DNA from: Manihot esculenta
Lineage: Eukaryota; Streptophyta; Magnoliopsida; Malpighiales; Euphorbiaceae
Length of the DNA: 64,000 bases
Reading direction: 5' to 3'
NCBI RefSeq assembly: GCF_001659605.2
Contig: NC_035170.2
Coordinates: 17,374,265 to 17,438,264, forward strand
Under the pieces are notes generated by a model. The model did no database searches. It worked only from the letters and a program-made list of their open reading frames with translations, and was not told the origin of the DNA. Positions 27,144 through 38,100 of this stretch are shown piece by piece. The translations under genes and the position numbers were made by a program. Positions within the stretch are counted from its first letter, which is position 1, and each line of letters opens with the position of its first letter.

Positions 27144-27484
27144 TAAAGAAAGAGGACAATTTGAATTTTTAGTATATTAATAAGATAAGGGTTATTGATA
27201 TAGAAAAACCAAAGATTTGTGAGTTTTAACTATTAATTCAAACCTTTAATTCTTAACCTTTAATTCTATTTGTGAGTTTTAACTATTAATTCAAACCTTT
27301 AAGTAAAGCCACATTAGTACTCACATAGTCTATGGTTAATAGAAAACTTTAAAATTGAGCCCAAATTATTATTTAAAAAAAAAAAAAAAAACTCAAATGG
27401 TCAAATTTAATATATGTTTTAACCATTTAGCTTGTTATAAATTCTTTTTTAGCCTTTGGAAGTACAAGATTTCAAGGAAAGATT
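23539..27484. repeat. AT-rich gene-free region with TA microsatellites
   Basis: About 4 kb of extreme AT content. Long TA runs lie at about 24094-24113, 24360-24381, 24424-24448, 24764-24814 and 27094-27141. A tandem duplication of about 54 bp (GTGAGTTTTAACTATTAATT) is at about 27218-27300. The segment from about 21199 (TGTGCGGTTC) to about 24702 (AACCGTGCACA) may be one degenerate element with weakly inverted ends that was split by the solo LTR. No coding frame is credible. Confidence 0.6.
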
Positions 27485-27778
27485 GGCAAAAGGCTCAAAT
27501 ATGTGCATGAATTTTTTAAGTAAAGTTCAAATAAACCCGATTTTATTTTTTAGGTTAAATAGATCTTCAACCTTTTAGTTTATTCCTGTATCAATAAAAT
27601 AATATATTTTTAATAATAAAATATATTTTTTAATTTTTAATTTATAAAATTACTTGATATTTTTAATTAAATTTAAAATATTTAAATTTAAATTCAAACA
27701 ACACTGAAGAACATTCATCTTCATCTTCCAATTCCTTAAAGAAAGAGAGGAAATCCAACACATCTCCTTCATTTTACC

Positions 27779-27877
27779 ATGGCAGTAGAAAATGTTTTGA
27801 ATTTTTCATTGTTTGGTCATTTAGATGGGCTCAACTGTGGTGAAGAAAATCTTGAGATTTTAAACTCTCAAGTATAA
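27779..27877 (+). other. Possible captured gene fragment (5' UTR plus first-exon start)
   Basis: Inside the Mutator-like element, a CT/AG-rich leader (about 27700-27778, resembling a plant 5' UTR) precedes ACCATGGCAG, a good start context. The 32-codon frame reads MAVENVLNFSLFGHL...NCGEENLEILNSQ and then reaches GTATAATACC, which could be a splice donor; otherwise TAA ends it. It looks like the beginning of a real protein gene, but I do not recognise the source. Weak similarity to the N-termini of D-type cyclins is only an impression. Confidence 0.3.
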
Positions 27878-28351
27878 TACCAGATCACGAGTTTTTTTCT
27901 TGTTTAATTTTTTATATTGAAAAAATAATCCCATAAAATAAAAACAAGAGAAAAAAAGAAAAGAAAAGAAGAAACCCATAAAAATAAAGCAAAAAAGAAA
28001 AAGATGATGATCATGATCATGAGAAAGAAACTGGAATACTTATGTGATTGGTTCCTATGAGATATGCAACCCAGAAAATTTTCCAACAAAATAAAAATTA
28101 TGAAAAAAACTATGTTTTACGTGATTGATTCCCAAGAAAATAAGTGTAACTAAAATTTTTTTTCAAAAAAACAATTAAAAAAAAAAACTATATGCATGTA
28201 AGAAGGGGACAGAATAGGTGAGCAGAAGTAAAAGAAAATAGCGATATTCTTGATGAGGATGAATATTACTCATTGTTCTTATTAATTTGTTTATTTTTAA
28301 ATTTAATTAAAAATGATAAGCAATTTTATAAATAAAAAAATTAGATATAAT

Positions 28352-28785
28352 TGATAACCGCCGATCTTTTCACACCTGGGACAAGGTCAGGCCCTAAAGA
28401 AAAAGGCATGCCCACAGCACATCAGGCTTTCCTTAGGCATACCGATCCAGTATTGCAAGCCCTGATCCCGACACACGAACAGGCCGGACCTATCTTAAGT
28501 CTGGGTCCGACAGGAAGTAATCTAGCCCGGTGACGTGACGTGAAGGAGAATAGCTGGCCCAGTCACTTCGCAGCCCTGACCACATGTGCGCTGGGAGAAT
28601 TAAATGGCCGCTTAGCGTAGAGTGGGGCACTGGAGCTGAGTGACAGGGATGGGTGGCACCGTAGCAGAGAGGCAATTATACATCACAAGCAGGGGGTCTC
28701 CTGATCAGGCCAAGTTAAGCTAAGCTAATTCAATCCAAGCTTACACAACTATGATAAACCCTATTCTCTGGATCTCAGAACATCA
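28352..28785 (+). repeat. 5' LTR of the Tat-like element
   Basis: 434 bp, from TGATAACCGCCGATC to CTCAGAACATCA. It is 216 bp shorter than its partner because the 3' LTR carries an inverted duplication. Confidence 0.85.
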
Positions 28786-28787
28786 AT

Positions 28788-28803
28788 TGGCGCCGTCTGT
28801 GGG
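28788..28803 (+). other. Primer-binding site of the Tat-like element
   Basis: TGGCGCCGTCTGTGGG begins two bases after the 5' LTR. This motif is familiar from Tat-lineage Ty3/Gypsy elements; which tRNA it pairs with cannot be settled here. Confidence 0.7.
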
Positions 28804-28864
28804 AAACGAAGGAGATCTTTCCGTCACCGGAATTTCCATTTTCATAACACTCACTGAGATCCAC

Positions 28865-29152
28865 ATGGCCAATCACGACGAAAATTACATCGGAGCCATC
28901 CCAAACGATCTGAGCTCTATTCGGAAAATACCACAGTTCTTATTCTCTAACTTCGTGGTGTCACGAGACGGGAAAAGACCCAGGAATCACCACATACATC
29001 AAAAGCCACACGGCGAAAGTCGGACAGAGAAATATGTCGATATGAAGAAGAAGGGCAACGCCGGGATGATTCACAAATCGTGGAAGAAAGGCGTCATAAC
29101 TAAGTTGCATGGTCACTTCTTTAACCCAAAATATTCTCATTATCACGATTAA
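28865..29152 (+). pseudogene. Truncated gag-like start of the Tat-like element
   Basis: The first ATG after the primer-binding site (28865, MANHDENYIGAIPNDLSS...) opens a 95-codon frame ending TAA. The frame is also open upstream to 28751. It is hydrophilic and rich in His, Lys and Arg toward the end (KGNAGMIHKSWKKGVITKLH). No known domain can be identified, and the length is far below a full gag. Position and orientation suggest a decayed gag N-terminus; it could equally be a chance frame. Confidence 0.4.
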
Positions 29153-30127
29153 TTATAAAATTTAGATTATAGGCGAAAGCCCTATGTGTATGAGACTGAA
29201 CTTGGTAGTATGCTGAAATAGCTTAAAGACATGTTGTTGAGAAAAAAAACTGTAAAATAAGTCAAGCATGAGAGTTATTATTTAGTGAATCCTTTAAATC
29301 ACATAAAAAGATAGGGTTGATCAAAATTAATATTATATTCACTTGTAATATACTCTATGCAAGCTTTTACTTTGCAGAAAAAATTAGAAAGAGAGGAGGA
29401 AGCCCTCGGTGAAGTAGGTGACCGGTCTCAGAAAATGATTGCCGGCACCACAAAACCGGCTGAGAGGAAGAAGCTCTCAGTGAGGTAGGTGACCGATGTA
29501 ACGACCCGGAATCCGAACCGTTACCGGCGCTAGGATCCAGATCGGCATAAGGCCGCCGGGACCCGTAGCAAGCCTGACATACATCCTGTAAACCTGTTTA
29601 ATCCCATACATGATCAACATAAACATAAAAATTTTGAACTTTCCTCATTCACTTACCAAACTCAACCTGTGCATGCACAACTAATGATCATAATCATCAA
29701 CCCCACATTGGAGTCCTCATCAATGCTCCAATGGGGTAACATAATATCATAAAAGTTTGGTTAAACTTAAACATCATAAAACATTTCATTGAAAGATCAT
29801 GTAACCAAAAAGGGATTAACAACATACTAGGGTCAAGCACAATTCTAAACCTCAATACTCATCATTACATTACATAACCGTTTAATACTTTACAATATAT
29901 CATGTCCACATCTAACTATTACATAGACATAACTTTACTTTTCTTGACCTCCTGGCCTATCCCGAACCTGCATACCTGGGGGATTAGGGAAATGGGGTGA
30001 GCTACTAGAGCCCAGTGAGCAAAATAACAAAACATTTAAAATACATGCTATCATGAAATGCAATACATCACAGATAAATCACATCAAGGATGAACTTGTT
30101 ACCAATAGCCCTCTACATATTCCATAG

Positions 30128-32313
30128 TGTAATACCCGGCTGGACTCCAGTATCGGAATTCCAACCGTCCAGTGGAATCTCGGATGTCGGAGACCTCTAG
30201 AAGGGGTAAAATCATGTTTTCACAAATGTTTTCATGTTTTAATGATTTTTAAGTAAGAAAGAATTTGAGTTTTTAAATGAAAAAGACCATGGAACCTTCA
30301 CCAGGTTCGGCCGCCGAAAGTCATGTTCGGCCGCCGAACGTGGATAGGTTTTGGGAGCACTTTTGGCCTCCGAAAGTTTTGTTTGAAAGAAACCAGGTTT
30401 GGCCGCCGAACCTCATGTTCGGCCGCCGAACATGCATGAGATGTGGGGGCACGTTCGGCCCCCGAACGTGAACTGGCCAGCCCCTATATAAGAGCTCCAT
30501 AGCCGAAACGGGTGAGTTTTCTCCCCATTTTCGGCCACGGTGAGTTCTTGCTCCTCCATGGTTCATTTTTTATGATTTTCCTTCAATCCCTCATGTTTTA
30601 ACAAGGTTTATGTCATTTTTGAAGAGATTTGAGCAAGTTTTGGAGCTTTGAGGTTCAAGAACTCAAAATCTCCCACCTCCGAGTTTAGGACGTCTCCCTC
30701 TCGATCTTCAAGAGGTAAGAGCCGATCTTAAGCTCATTTTATGTTTAAAGTAAGTTTTATGCTAGATCTATGGGGTAGAATGCATGTTTAGCTCATAGTT
30801 AGGTTTTTGAGTTAATGTTATGTTTTGAGCAATGTGGCTTGGATTGTGTTGTTGTTGTGTGTTGTAGTTGGGGTTTTAGGTAGTTTGAAACCCCTAGGAG
30901 CCAATGTGTGTGTTTTTGCATGATTTGGTGAGTTATATGCATGTTGGATTGGATGGAAGAAGATTTTGTGCAAAGGGAGCCAAGTTTCTGCCCTTTGGCA
31001 GAAACCAGGTTCGGCAGCCGAAGGAACTTTCGGCCGCCGAACATGGCTTGGGAGGCAGGCCTTTCGGCTGCCGAAGTTGCCCCCGAAAAGAGACTTTCGT
31101 CTCTGTCTGGGACTTTCGGCCGCCGAAGGTGTCGCCGAACCTGCCTGGGTTTCGGCTCTGGAGGGACTTTCGGCCGCCGAAGGTGCCACCGAACCTGCCC
31201 TGTCCAGCCTTCCTTTGCATGTTTTTGCATGATTGTTTTGAGGTATTTTAGGGGGTTTTTGGGGAGTAGTTTAGAGTTATGTTCATGTATGTTTGGTCCC
31301 TCACTTGAGTCCACCTGTGTAGGTTCGGACCCGAGGAACCGAGGACCCCAGCAGTGAGTCAGTCACTTCAGAGTCAGTAGAGCTTCAGCCAGAGGTGAGT
31401 GGAATAACTCTTATGCTTTTAAATAAATAAAACAGTTTTAACATGATTCACGCATCATGAATGCCATGAGATAATAGGGTGTTGCATTAGACTCACGAAT
31501 ATGTTGCATTGCATATTATGTTTGATGATGTGGATGAATGTTGAATGATCCATTAGTCCCCCTATGCTATGATAATGATGATACGGTGCGGAAGACCAGT
31601 GAGGCCCATTCTACGCCCCTGGCACTATGTAAGAGAAAGACCAGTGAGGCCCATTCTACGCCCCTGGCACAGTTGGACATGTAGGGGACTATTGGTGACA
31701 AATTCATCCTTGATGTGATTAGCTGTGTTGTGATGCATTCCATGTTATCATATGTTTTAAATTGTTTTATTATTCTGCTCACTGGGCTCTTGTAGCTCAC
31801 CCCTCTCCCTTAACCCCCAGGCTTGCAGGTACAGGGTAGACCAGGAGGTCAGCAAGAGTAAAGAAGTCCTTGTTTTGTAATGGATAGAAAGTGGACATGA
31901 CAAATTATGTAATGATTTAATGTTATGTTTAGCCATGTTATGTAATGATGAGATTAAGGTTTAGAAGTGTGCTTGACTATAGTCTGTTGTAATCCCTTTT
32001 TGTTATATACATGATCTTGATGTCTATTGATGTTTATGTTTTACCAACTCAACTTCTGAGGTATCGCCCGTTGGGGCAAATGATGAGATCCCACAGAGGG
32101 ATTAATGTTTAAGTTATGCTATGTATAGTGCATGCACAGGTTGAGTTTGGTGTATGAGGAAAAGAAAAGTTTTAAATTTTTATGTATGATTGTTGATCAT
32201 GTATGGGATTGAACAGGTTCAAAGGTTACATGTCAGGCTTGCTACGGGTCCCGGCGGCCTTAAGCCGATCTAGATCCTAGCGCCGGTAGCGGTCCGATTT
32301 TCGGATCGTTACA
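30128..32313 (+). repeat. 5' LTR of element 2
   Basis: Subfamily A. Palindromes near 30304-30455 precede a TATA box (CCTATATAAGAG, about 30483-30494). AAGAG|GTAAGAG at 30710-30721 and CCAGAG|GTGAGTGG near 31389 are donor-like. CCAGTGAGGCCC units lie at 31592-31670. Confidence 0.93.
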
Positions 32314-32316
32314 GAG

Positions 32317-32329
32317 TGGTATCAGAGCC
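32317..32329 (+). other. tRNA primer-binding site of element 2
   Basis: TGGTATCAGAGCC, three bases after the 5' LTR end, complementary to the initiator-Met tRNA 3' end. Confidence 0.92.
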
Positions 32330-32644
32330 CTAGGTTCATATGGTCGGACCTAGAGTGTCGGGCTCATAGATGTTATAGAAGGTCAAGCACAATAGGAAGA
32401 TCATGTCCACTAGGATAGGATGTGGAGTCCTGTCTTGCATGATGATGTGAAATGCCATGACTTTATGCATGTGCATTAATGATATGCTATGCTATGTGAT
32501 GTTTGTGATGAGGGTTCATGTGTGCCCACATGAACCATATGATGCTAATGCTTGCTTGATGTGTGCTGTTTTTCAGAAAACAGGATGAGAGGAACTCGTC
32601 GATCAGCAAGATTGACTAGAGTACGACCTGAGGATGAGGGCACG

Positions 32645-34942
32645 TGTAATACCCGGCTAGACTCCGGTATCGGAATTCCTACCGTCCGGTGGAATTTGGG
32701 TGTCGGAAACCTCTAGAAGGGTAAAAGCATGTTTTTATAAAATGTTTTCATGTATTTTAATGTTTTAAGTATGATTTTATATAAGTTTTTGCATGAAATT
32801 TCTTTAAGGAAAAACCCAAGTTCGGCCGCCGAAACTCACTTTCGGCCGCCGAACATGCATGGACTTTGGGAGGCACGTTAGGCCCCCGAAAGTCTAAGTG
32901 AGGGAAGTGCAGGTTCGGCCGCCGAACCTTATGTTCGGCCGCCGAACATTTGCATGGATGCGGAGGCACATTCGGCCCCCGAACGTGGCCTGGCCAGCCA
33001 CTATAAAAGGGTCCCCTTGGTCCGCACGGGCGAGCTTTTCTCTCCCATTGTCGGCCAAGGTGAGTCTCCACCGTTCCTCCCTCGATCTCGAGTGTTTCCT
33101 CTAGATCTTTCATGATTTTAACAAGTTTATAACTTTGTTTTGAAGATTTGTGAGCTTTGAGCAAGTTTTGAGTGCTTGGAGGTTCAAAGAGCTTAACCTC
33201 TCCATCTCCAAGCTAGGATCGCTTTCCTCTCGTTTCTTCAAGAGGTAAGGGTCGATCTTGAACCCTTTTTATGTTTTAAACAAGTTTTAAGTAAGATCTA
33301 TGGGTAGAATGCATGTTAGGACATATGTTGTGTTTATGGGTTTAAGTTGTGATGTTTGAGCAATGTAGCTTGATTGTGTGTGAATGAAGTGTTGTAGATG
33401 GGGTATATGCATGTTTGAGACCCCTAGGAACTTGTATGTGTGTTTTGGTTGAGAAATATGCATGATCTATGGTTTTAGGAGGCAGGAGGTTCATTTGAAC
33501 CAAGTTTCTGCCATTTGGCAGAAACCAGGTTCGGCAGCCGAAGGGAGTTTCGGCCGCCGAACCCCTCTTGTGAAGGCAGCTTTCGGCTGCCGAAGGTGCC
33601 CCCGAAAAGAGACTTTCGTCTCTGTCTGGCACTTTCGGCCGCCGAAGGTGCCGCCGAACCTAGCTGAGTTTCGTCTCTGTCCAGGACTTTCGGCCGCCGA
33701 AGGTGCCGCCGAAGGTGCCCTGTTCAGCCATTTCATGCATATTTTCTGTGATGTTTTCAGGATGTTTTAGGGGGTTTTTGGGGGATTTATTAGAGTTATA
33801 TTTATATATGTTTGGTCCCTCATTGGAGTCCACCTGTGTAGGTTCGGACCCGAGGAACCGAGGACCCCAGCAGTGAGTGAGCTGCTTCAGTGTCTGGTCA
33901 GAGCTAACCAGAGGTGAGTGGAAACAAGCTTAATGTTTTAAATCAAGCAATTAAATGTTTTGAGCATGTTTCATGCATCATGATGACATGTAATAGGCTG
34001 ATTGCATTAGTTCACGAATATGTCGCATTGCATTTTATTTTGTGGTTGTGGGTGAATGCTGTATGATCCAATTAGTCCACGAGACTTAATATATGATATG
34101 ACAGGAAGACCAGGACCCCATGCTACGGCCTGGCACGAGACTTTATGTATGTATGACAGGAAGACCAGGACCCCATGCTACGGCCTGGCACGAGGCTTTA
34201 TATATGTTATGACAGGAAGACCAGGACCCCATGCTACGGCCTGGCACGAGACTTTATGTATGTTATGACAGGAAGACCAGGACCCCATGCTACGGCCTGG
34301 CACGAGACTATGTTGGGACTAATTGGTGACAGGTTCACCCTTGATGTGAATTGTCTGTGATATGATGCATTTCATGAAAGCATGAATTTTAATATAATGT
34401 TTTTAGTTTCTGCTCACTGGGCTTTTAGCTCACCCCTCTCCCCTAACCCCCAGGTTTGCAGGTACGGGATTGATAGAGAAGAAAAGAAGAGAAAAGTCAT
34501 ATGTATGTAATAGCTAGAGTGTGGACATGACAAATGATAAGAATGTAATGTAAAGTTTTGAACAGTTATGTTTATGTAATTATGTTATTGAGGATAGAGT
34601 CGTGCTTGACCATAGTATGTGTTAATCCCTTGGTATGTACATGATCTTATTTTATGATGTATATGTGTACCAACTCAACACAGGATATATATTGCCCATT
34701 GAGGCTTTGATGAAATCCCATAGAGGGATTAATGTTTATGTATATGATGAGTACAGTGCATGCACAGGTTGAGTTTGGTATATGAAGAAAAAGAAAAGTT
34801 TTTAATTCTTATGTATGTTTGTTGATCATGTATGGGATTAAACAGGTAAACAGGAAGTATGTAGGCTTGCTACGGGTTCCGGCGGCCTTAAGCCGACCTG
34901 AATCCTAGCGCCGGTAGCGGTCCGGATTTCCGGGGCGTTACA
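32645..34942 (+). repeat. 5' LTR of element 3
   Basis: TGTAATACCC to GGGGCGTTACA. It holds palindromes at 32819-32833, 32841-32853, 32920-32934 and 32933-32947 upstream of a TATA box, a second palindrome cluster at about 33528-33715, and four tandem units of GGAAGACCAGGACCCCATGC type at about 34100-34312. Confidence 0.95.
33002..33008 (+). promoter_or_regulatory. TATA box of element 3 5' LTR
   Basis: TATAAAA in the context GCCAGCCACTATAAAAGGGT, about 360 bp into the LTR and just downstream of the palindrome cluster. The same arrangement recurs in the other LTRs (e.g. 40647-40653, 16986-16992). Transcription probably starts about 30 bp downstream; U3 would then be about 390 bp. Confidence 0.75.
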
Positions 34943-34945
34943 GAG

Positions 34946-34958
34946 TGGTATCAGAGCC
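34946..34958 (+). other. tRNA primer-binding site of element 3
   Basis: TGGTATCAGAGCC lies three bases (GAG) after the LTR end, complementary to initiator-Met tRNA. Confidence 0.93.
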
Positions 34959-35181
34959 CTAGGTTCATATGGTCGGACCTAGAGTGTCGGGCTCATAGAT
35001 GTTATAGAAGGTCAAGCACAATAGGCAAAAATCATGTCCACTAGGATAGGATGTAGAGTCCTGTCTTGCTATGATTGTATGATATGCTATGTGAGTAATG
35101 TAGCTGATAGGTTCATGTTTGCCGACATGAACCATTTAATGCTGATGTTTATGTGATGTTTACTGTTTCTCAGAAAACAGG

Positions 35182-38100
35182 ATGAGAGGAACCCGTCGAT
35201 CTGCACGATTGACTGGAATACCACCTCAGGACGAGGGCATTGATGCCCGTCCTTCAACATTGCCTAGGGCAATGTCAAGTAGGTCCAACAGGGACCGAGC
35301 AGTGAGAGACCCTAGAAGGTCTTTAGATCTGGGAAGAAGCAGATCAGTCAGAGGAACAGTGCAGGGAGGTATGTCAGAGGATATGGGGGATCAGATGGAT
35401 GTTGATCAAAGGAGGGATGGCAGTTTGGGCGTCAGTATGTCGGAAGAGGGTATGGGGGAATCCCAAGGAGGCACTCAGGCCTCGGGATTTGTTCAGCCAC
35501 CTCACTATCCGCCCTACACCCAAAATCCCGGGTATTCGATGGGAGGTACATCGGATTACCCTAGTTTTAACCCCTACCCCACACAGATGCCATACCCACC
35601 ATACTACCCACCATATCCACAGTACCCAGTGTACCCACCTCCACCATACTATCCAAATCCAGCAAACCCTACCTCAGGGGATGCTGTACCTCCACCACCA
35701 CCAGCACCTACATGCCCAGATACCCAGATACCTCAGCCTAGCTCATCTGGGGGAAGTAAGGCTAAAATGACAGATTACATGAAGTTGGGTGCTCCCCAGT
35801 TTGAGTCAGGTGATGACCCGTTCGTATATTTGGAGAAGGTCAAGATGATCACAGAGGAGATCGGAGCCGATGATAGTAGAGCCATTCAGATGGCTGGTTT
35901 CACCTTGAAATGCAAAAAGGCCCGTGAGTGGTTCAAAAACTATGTGAAGCCGAGGGTGGATAGCCTATCATGGGAGGAGTTCGCTAATGAATTTGCAGGA
36001 TGGGCTTTCCCTGATAGTTCAAGGGAATTGAAGATGATAGAATTCGAGCAGTTGAGGCAAACCGATGATATGAGTGTAGACGAATATACTGACAGGTTTA
36101 TGGAGTTGCTGCCATTTGCTGGGCAAGACCTTAGCACAGACCAGAAGAAGTCGAGGAGGTATATCATGAAGCTCCATCCCAGGTATTCCTCCTTGGTACA
36201 GTCAGCAGATAGAGAGAGTTTTCACGCCATAGTGGATATGGCTAGGAGAATGGAGGCTAGTGCCATCGTTCAGGGGACAGTCAAACAGACAGTGGCACAA
36301 GCTTCTGGTTCTAAAACTCCGGGTGGGGGAAGGTTAGATCCCTCTACCTTGAGTGCAGCAGCTTCAGGCAGTAAGAGATGGGGTAAGCCCAAGGGTAAGA
36401 AGAATAAGTTCTGGAACAAGGTCAAGTCTAGTCTGGGATTTGGCAGTGGTTCTAGTTCTGGGGCAGATAATGCAGCTTGTGCGAAGTGTGGTAGGCCACA
36501 CAGGGGTTTATGCCGGTATGGGACGACGACCTGCTACAGATGTGGGCAAGAGGGGCATATGTCATGGCAATGTCCTAAAGCAGTTCCTACGGCACAGACA
36601 CAGCAGACAGCTTCAGGAAGTGTGGCACAGCCAGTAGCTCCAGCTGCTACACAGGCCAGTGGCAGAGGCAGAGGGAGAGGGTCAGCCTCTTCTTCAGCAG
36701 GATTCAGAGGTGAAGGTCCATCAGCTCCAGCCAGGATCTTCACCATGACGCAGCAGGAGGCTAACACATCCAACACCGTGGTGTCAGGTAATCTCATCAT
36801 TGGGTGTTCTGATGTGTATGCATTAATGGACCCGGGTGCATCTCACTCTTTTATTGCACCGAGAGCCGTTCAGAGGTTAGGATTGATGGTCTCTGGGTTA
36901 GAGTGTCCCCTATGGGTCAGTGGACCCAAGTGTGACCCGTCAGTTGCAGAGTCAGTCTGCCAGTGTAGTCCAGTTTTTATAGAGGGAAGATGCTTGTCCG
37001 CCGACCTTGTGGTTCTAGATTTGACAGACTTTGACGTCATTCTAGGGATGGATTGGCTATCTACCCATGGTGCTACCTTGGACTGCAGGGACAAAGTAGT
37101 TAAGTTCAGATGTCAGGATGGGTCAGAGGTCGTCTTCAGAGGAGACAAGAGGGGTACACCTAGAGGTCTAATTTCAGCTCTTCAGGCTCGTAGGTTGCTT
37201 AGGAGGGGATGTCAGGGGTTTCTAGCTCATGTGAGGGAGTTGGATAGTCATGTTAGAGAGCCCGCCTTAGTGCCTGTGGTGAGTGAGTTCTTAGATGTTT
37301 TCCCAGACGAGCTTCCAGGACTACCACCTGCAAGGGAGATAGAGTTTGAAATGGAGCTGATGCCCGGAACTAGGCCTATCTCTATCCCTCCCTACAGGAT
37401 GGCACCAGCTGAGATGAAAGAGTTGAAGGAACAGTTGCAAGAACTGGTGGACAAGGGTTTCATCCGACCGAGTACCTCACCTTGGGGTGCTCCAGTACTC
37501 TTTGTGAAGAAAAAGGATGGATCCCTCAGGCTTTGTATCGACTACAGGCAGTTGAACAAAGTCACCATCAAGAATAAGTACCCATTGCCAAGGATCGACG
37601 ATCTATTCGACCAGCTAGCAGGAGCGGGTTGTTTCTCCAAAATAGATCTGAGATCCGGGTACCATCAGTTGAGAATCAGAGAGGAGGACGTGCCAAAGAC
37701 GGCCTTCAGGACCAGATATGGGCACTATGAGTTCCTTGTAATGCCGTTTGGGTTAACCAACGCCCCTGCAGCATTCATGGACCTCATGAACAGAATATTC
37801 AGACCATACCTGGATCACTTCGTTATTGTCTTCATAGATGATATCCTAGTGTATTCCAGGAATGCAGAGGAGCATGCCCATCATCTGAGGATAGTTTTGC
37901 AGACCTTGAGGGAACATGGCTTGTATGCCAAGTTCTCCAAGTGTGAGTTCTGGTTAAGGAGCATATCATTCTTGGGGCATATAGTGTCAGAGAATGGAAT
38001 AGAGGTAGACCCCAAGAAAGTAGAGGCTGTGACTAACTGGCCCAGACCCACCTCAGTGACAGAGATCAGAAGTTTCTTGGGTTTGGCTGGTTATTACAGG

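Noticed and set aside
32314..32340. tRNA gene suggested by TGGTATCAGAGCC
   Set aside because: Only the 3'-end complement is present, next to an LTR end; it is a primer-binding site.
32585..32644. A separate tiny gene starting with ATG before element 3
   Set aside because: It is the first 20 codons of element 2 gag; the frame resumes in phase at 42593 after the GCACG duplication.
32757..33164. Open frame of 135 codons in the LTR (repeated at 40402-40809), and many similar frames in other LTRs
   Set aside because: They arise from GC-rich palindromes read in several frames (SAAE, RRPN, FGGR repeats), occur on both strands and lie in LTRs; no protein family resemblance.
34097..34315. CRISPR-like array of regularly spaced repeats
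   Set aside because: The spacers are not unique, the units are LTR tandem repeats in a plant retroelement, and they recur in every LTR.
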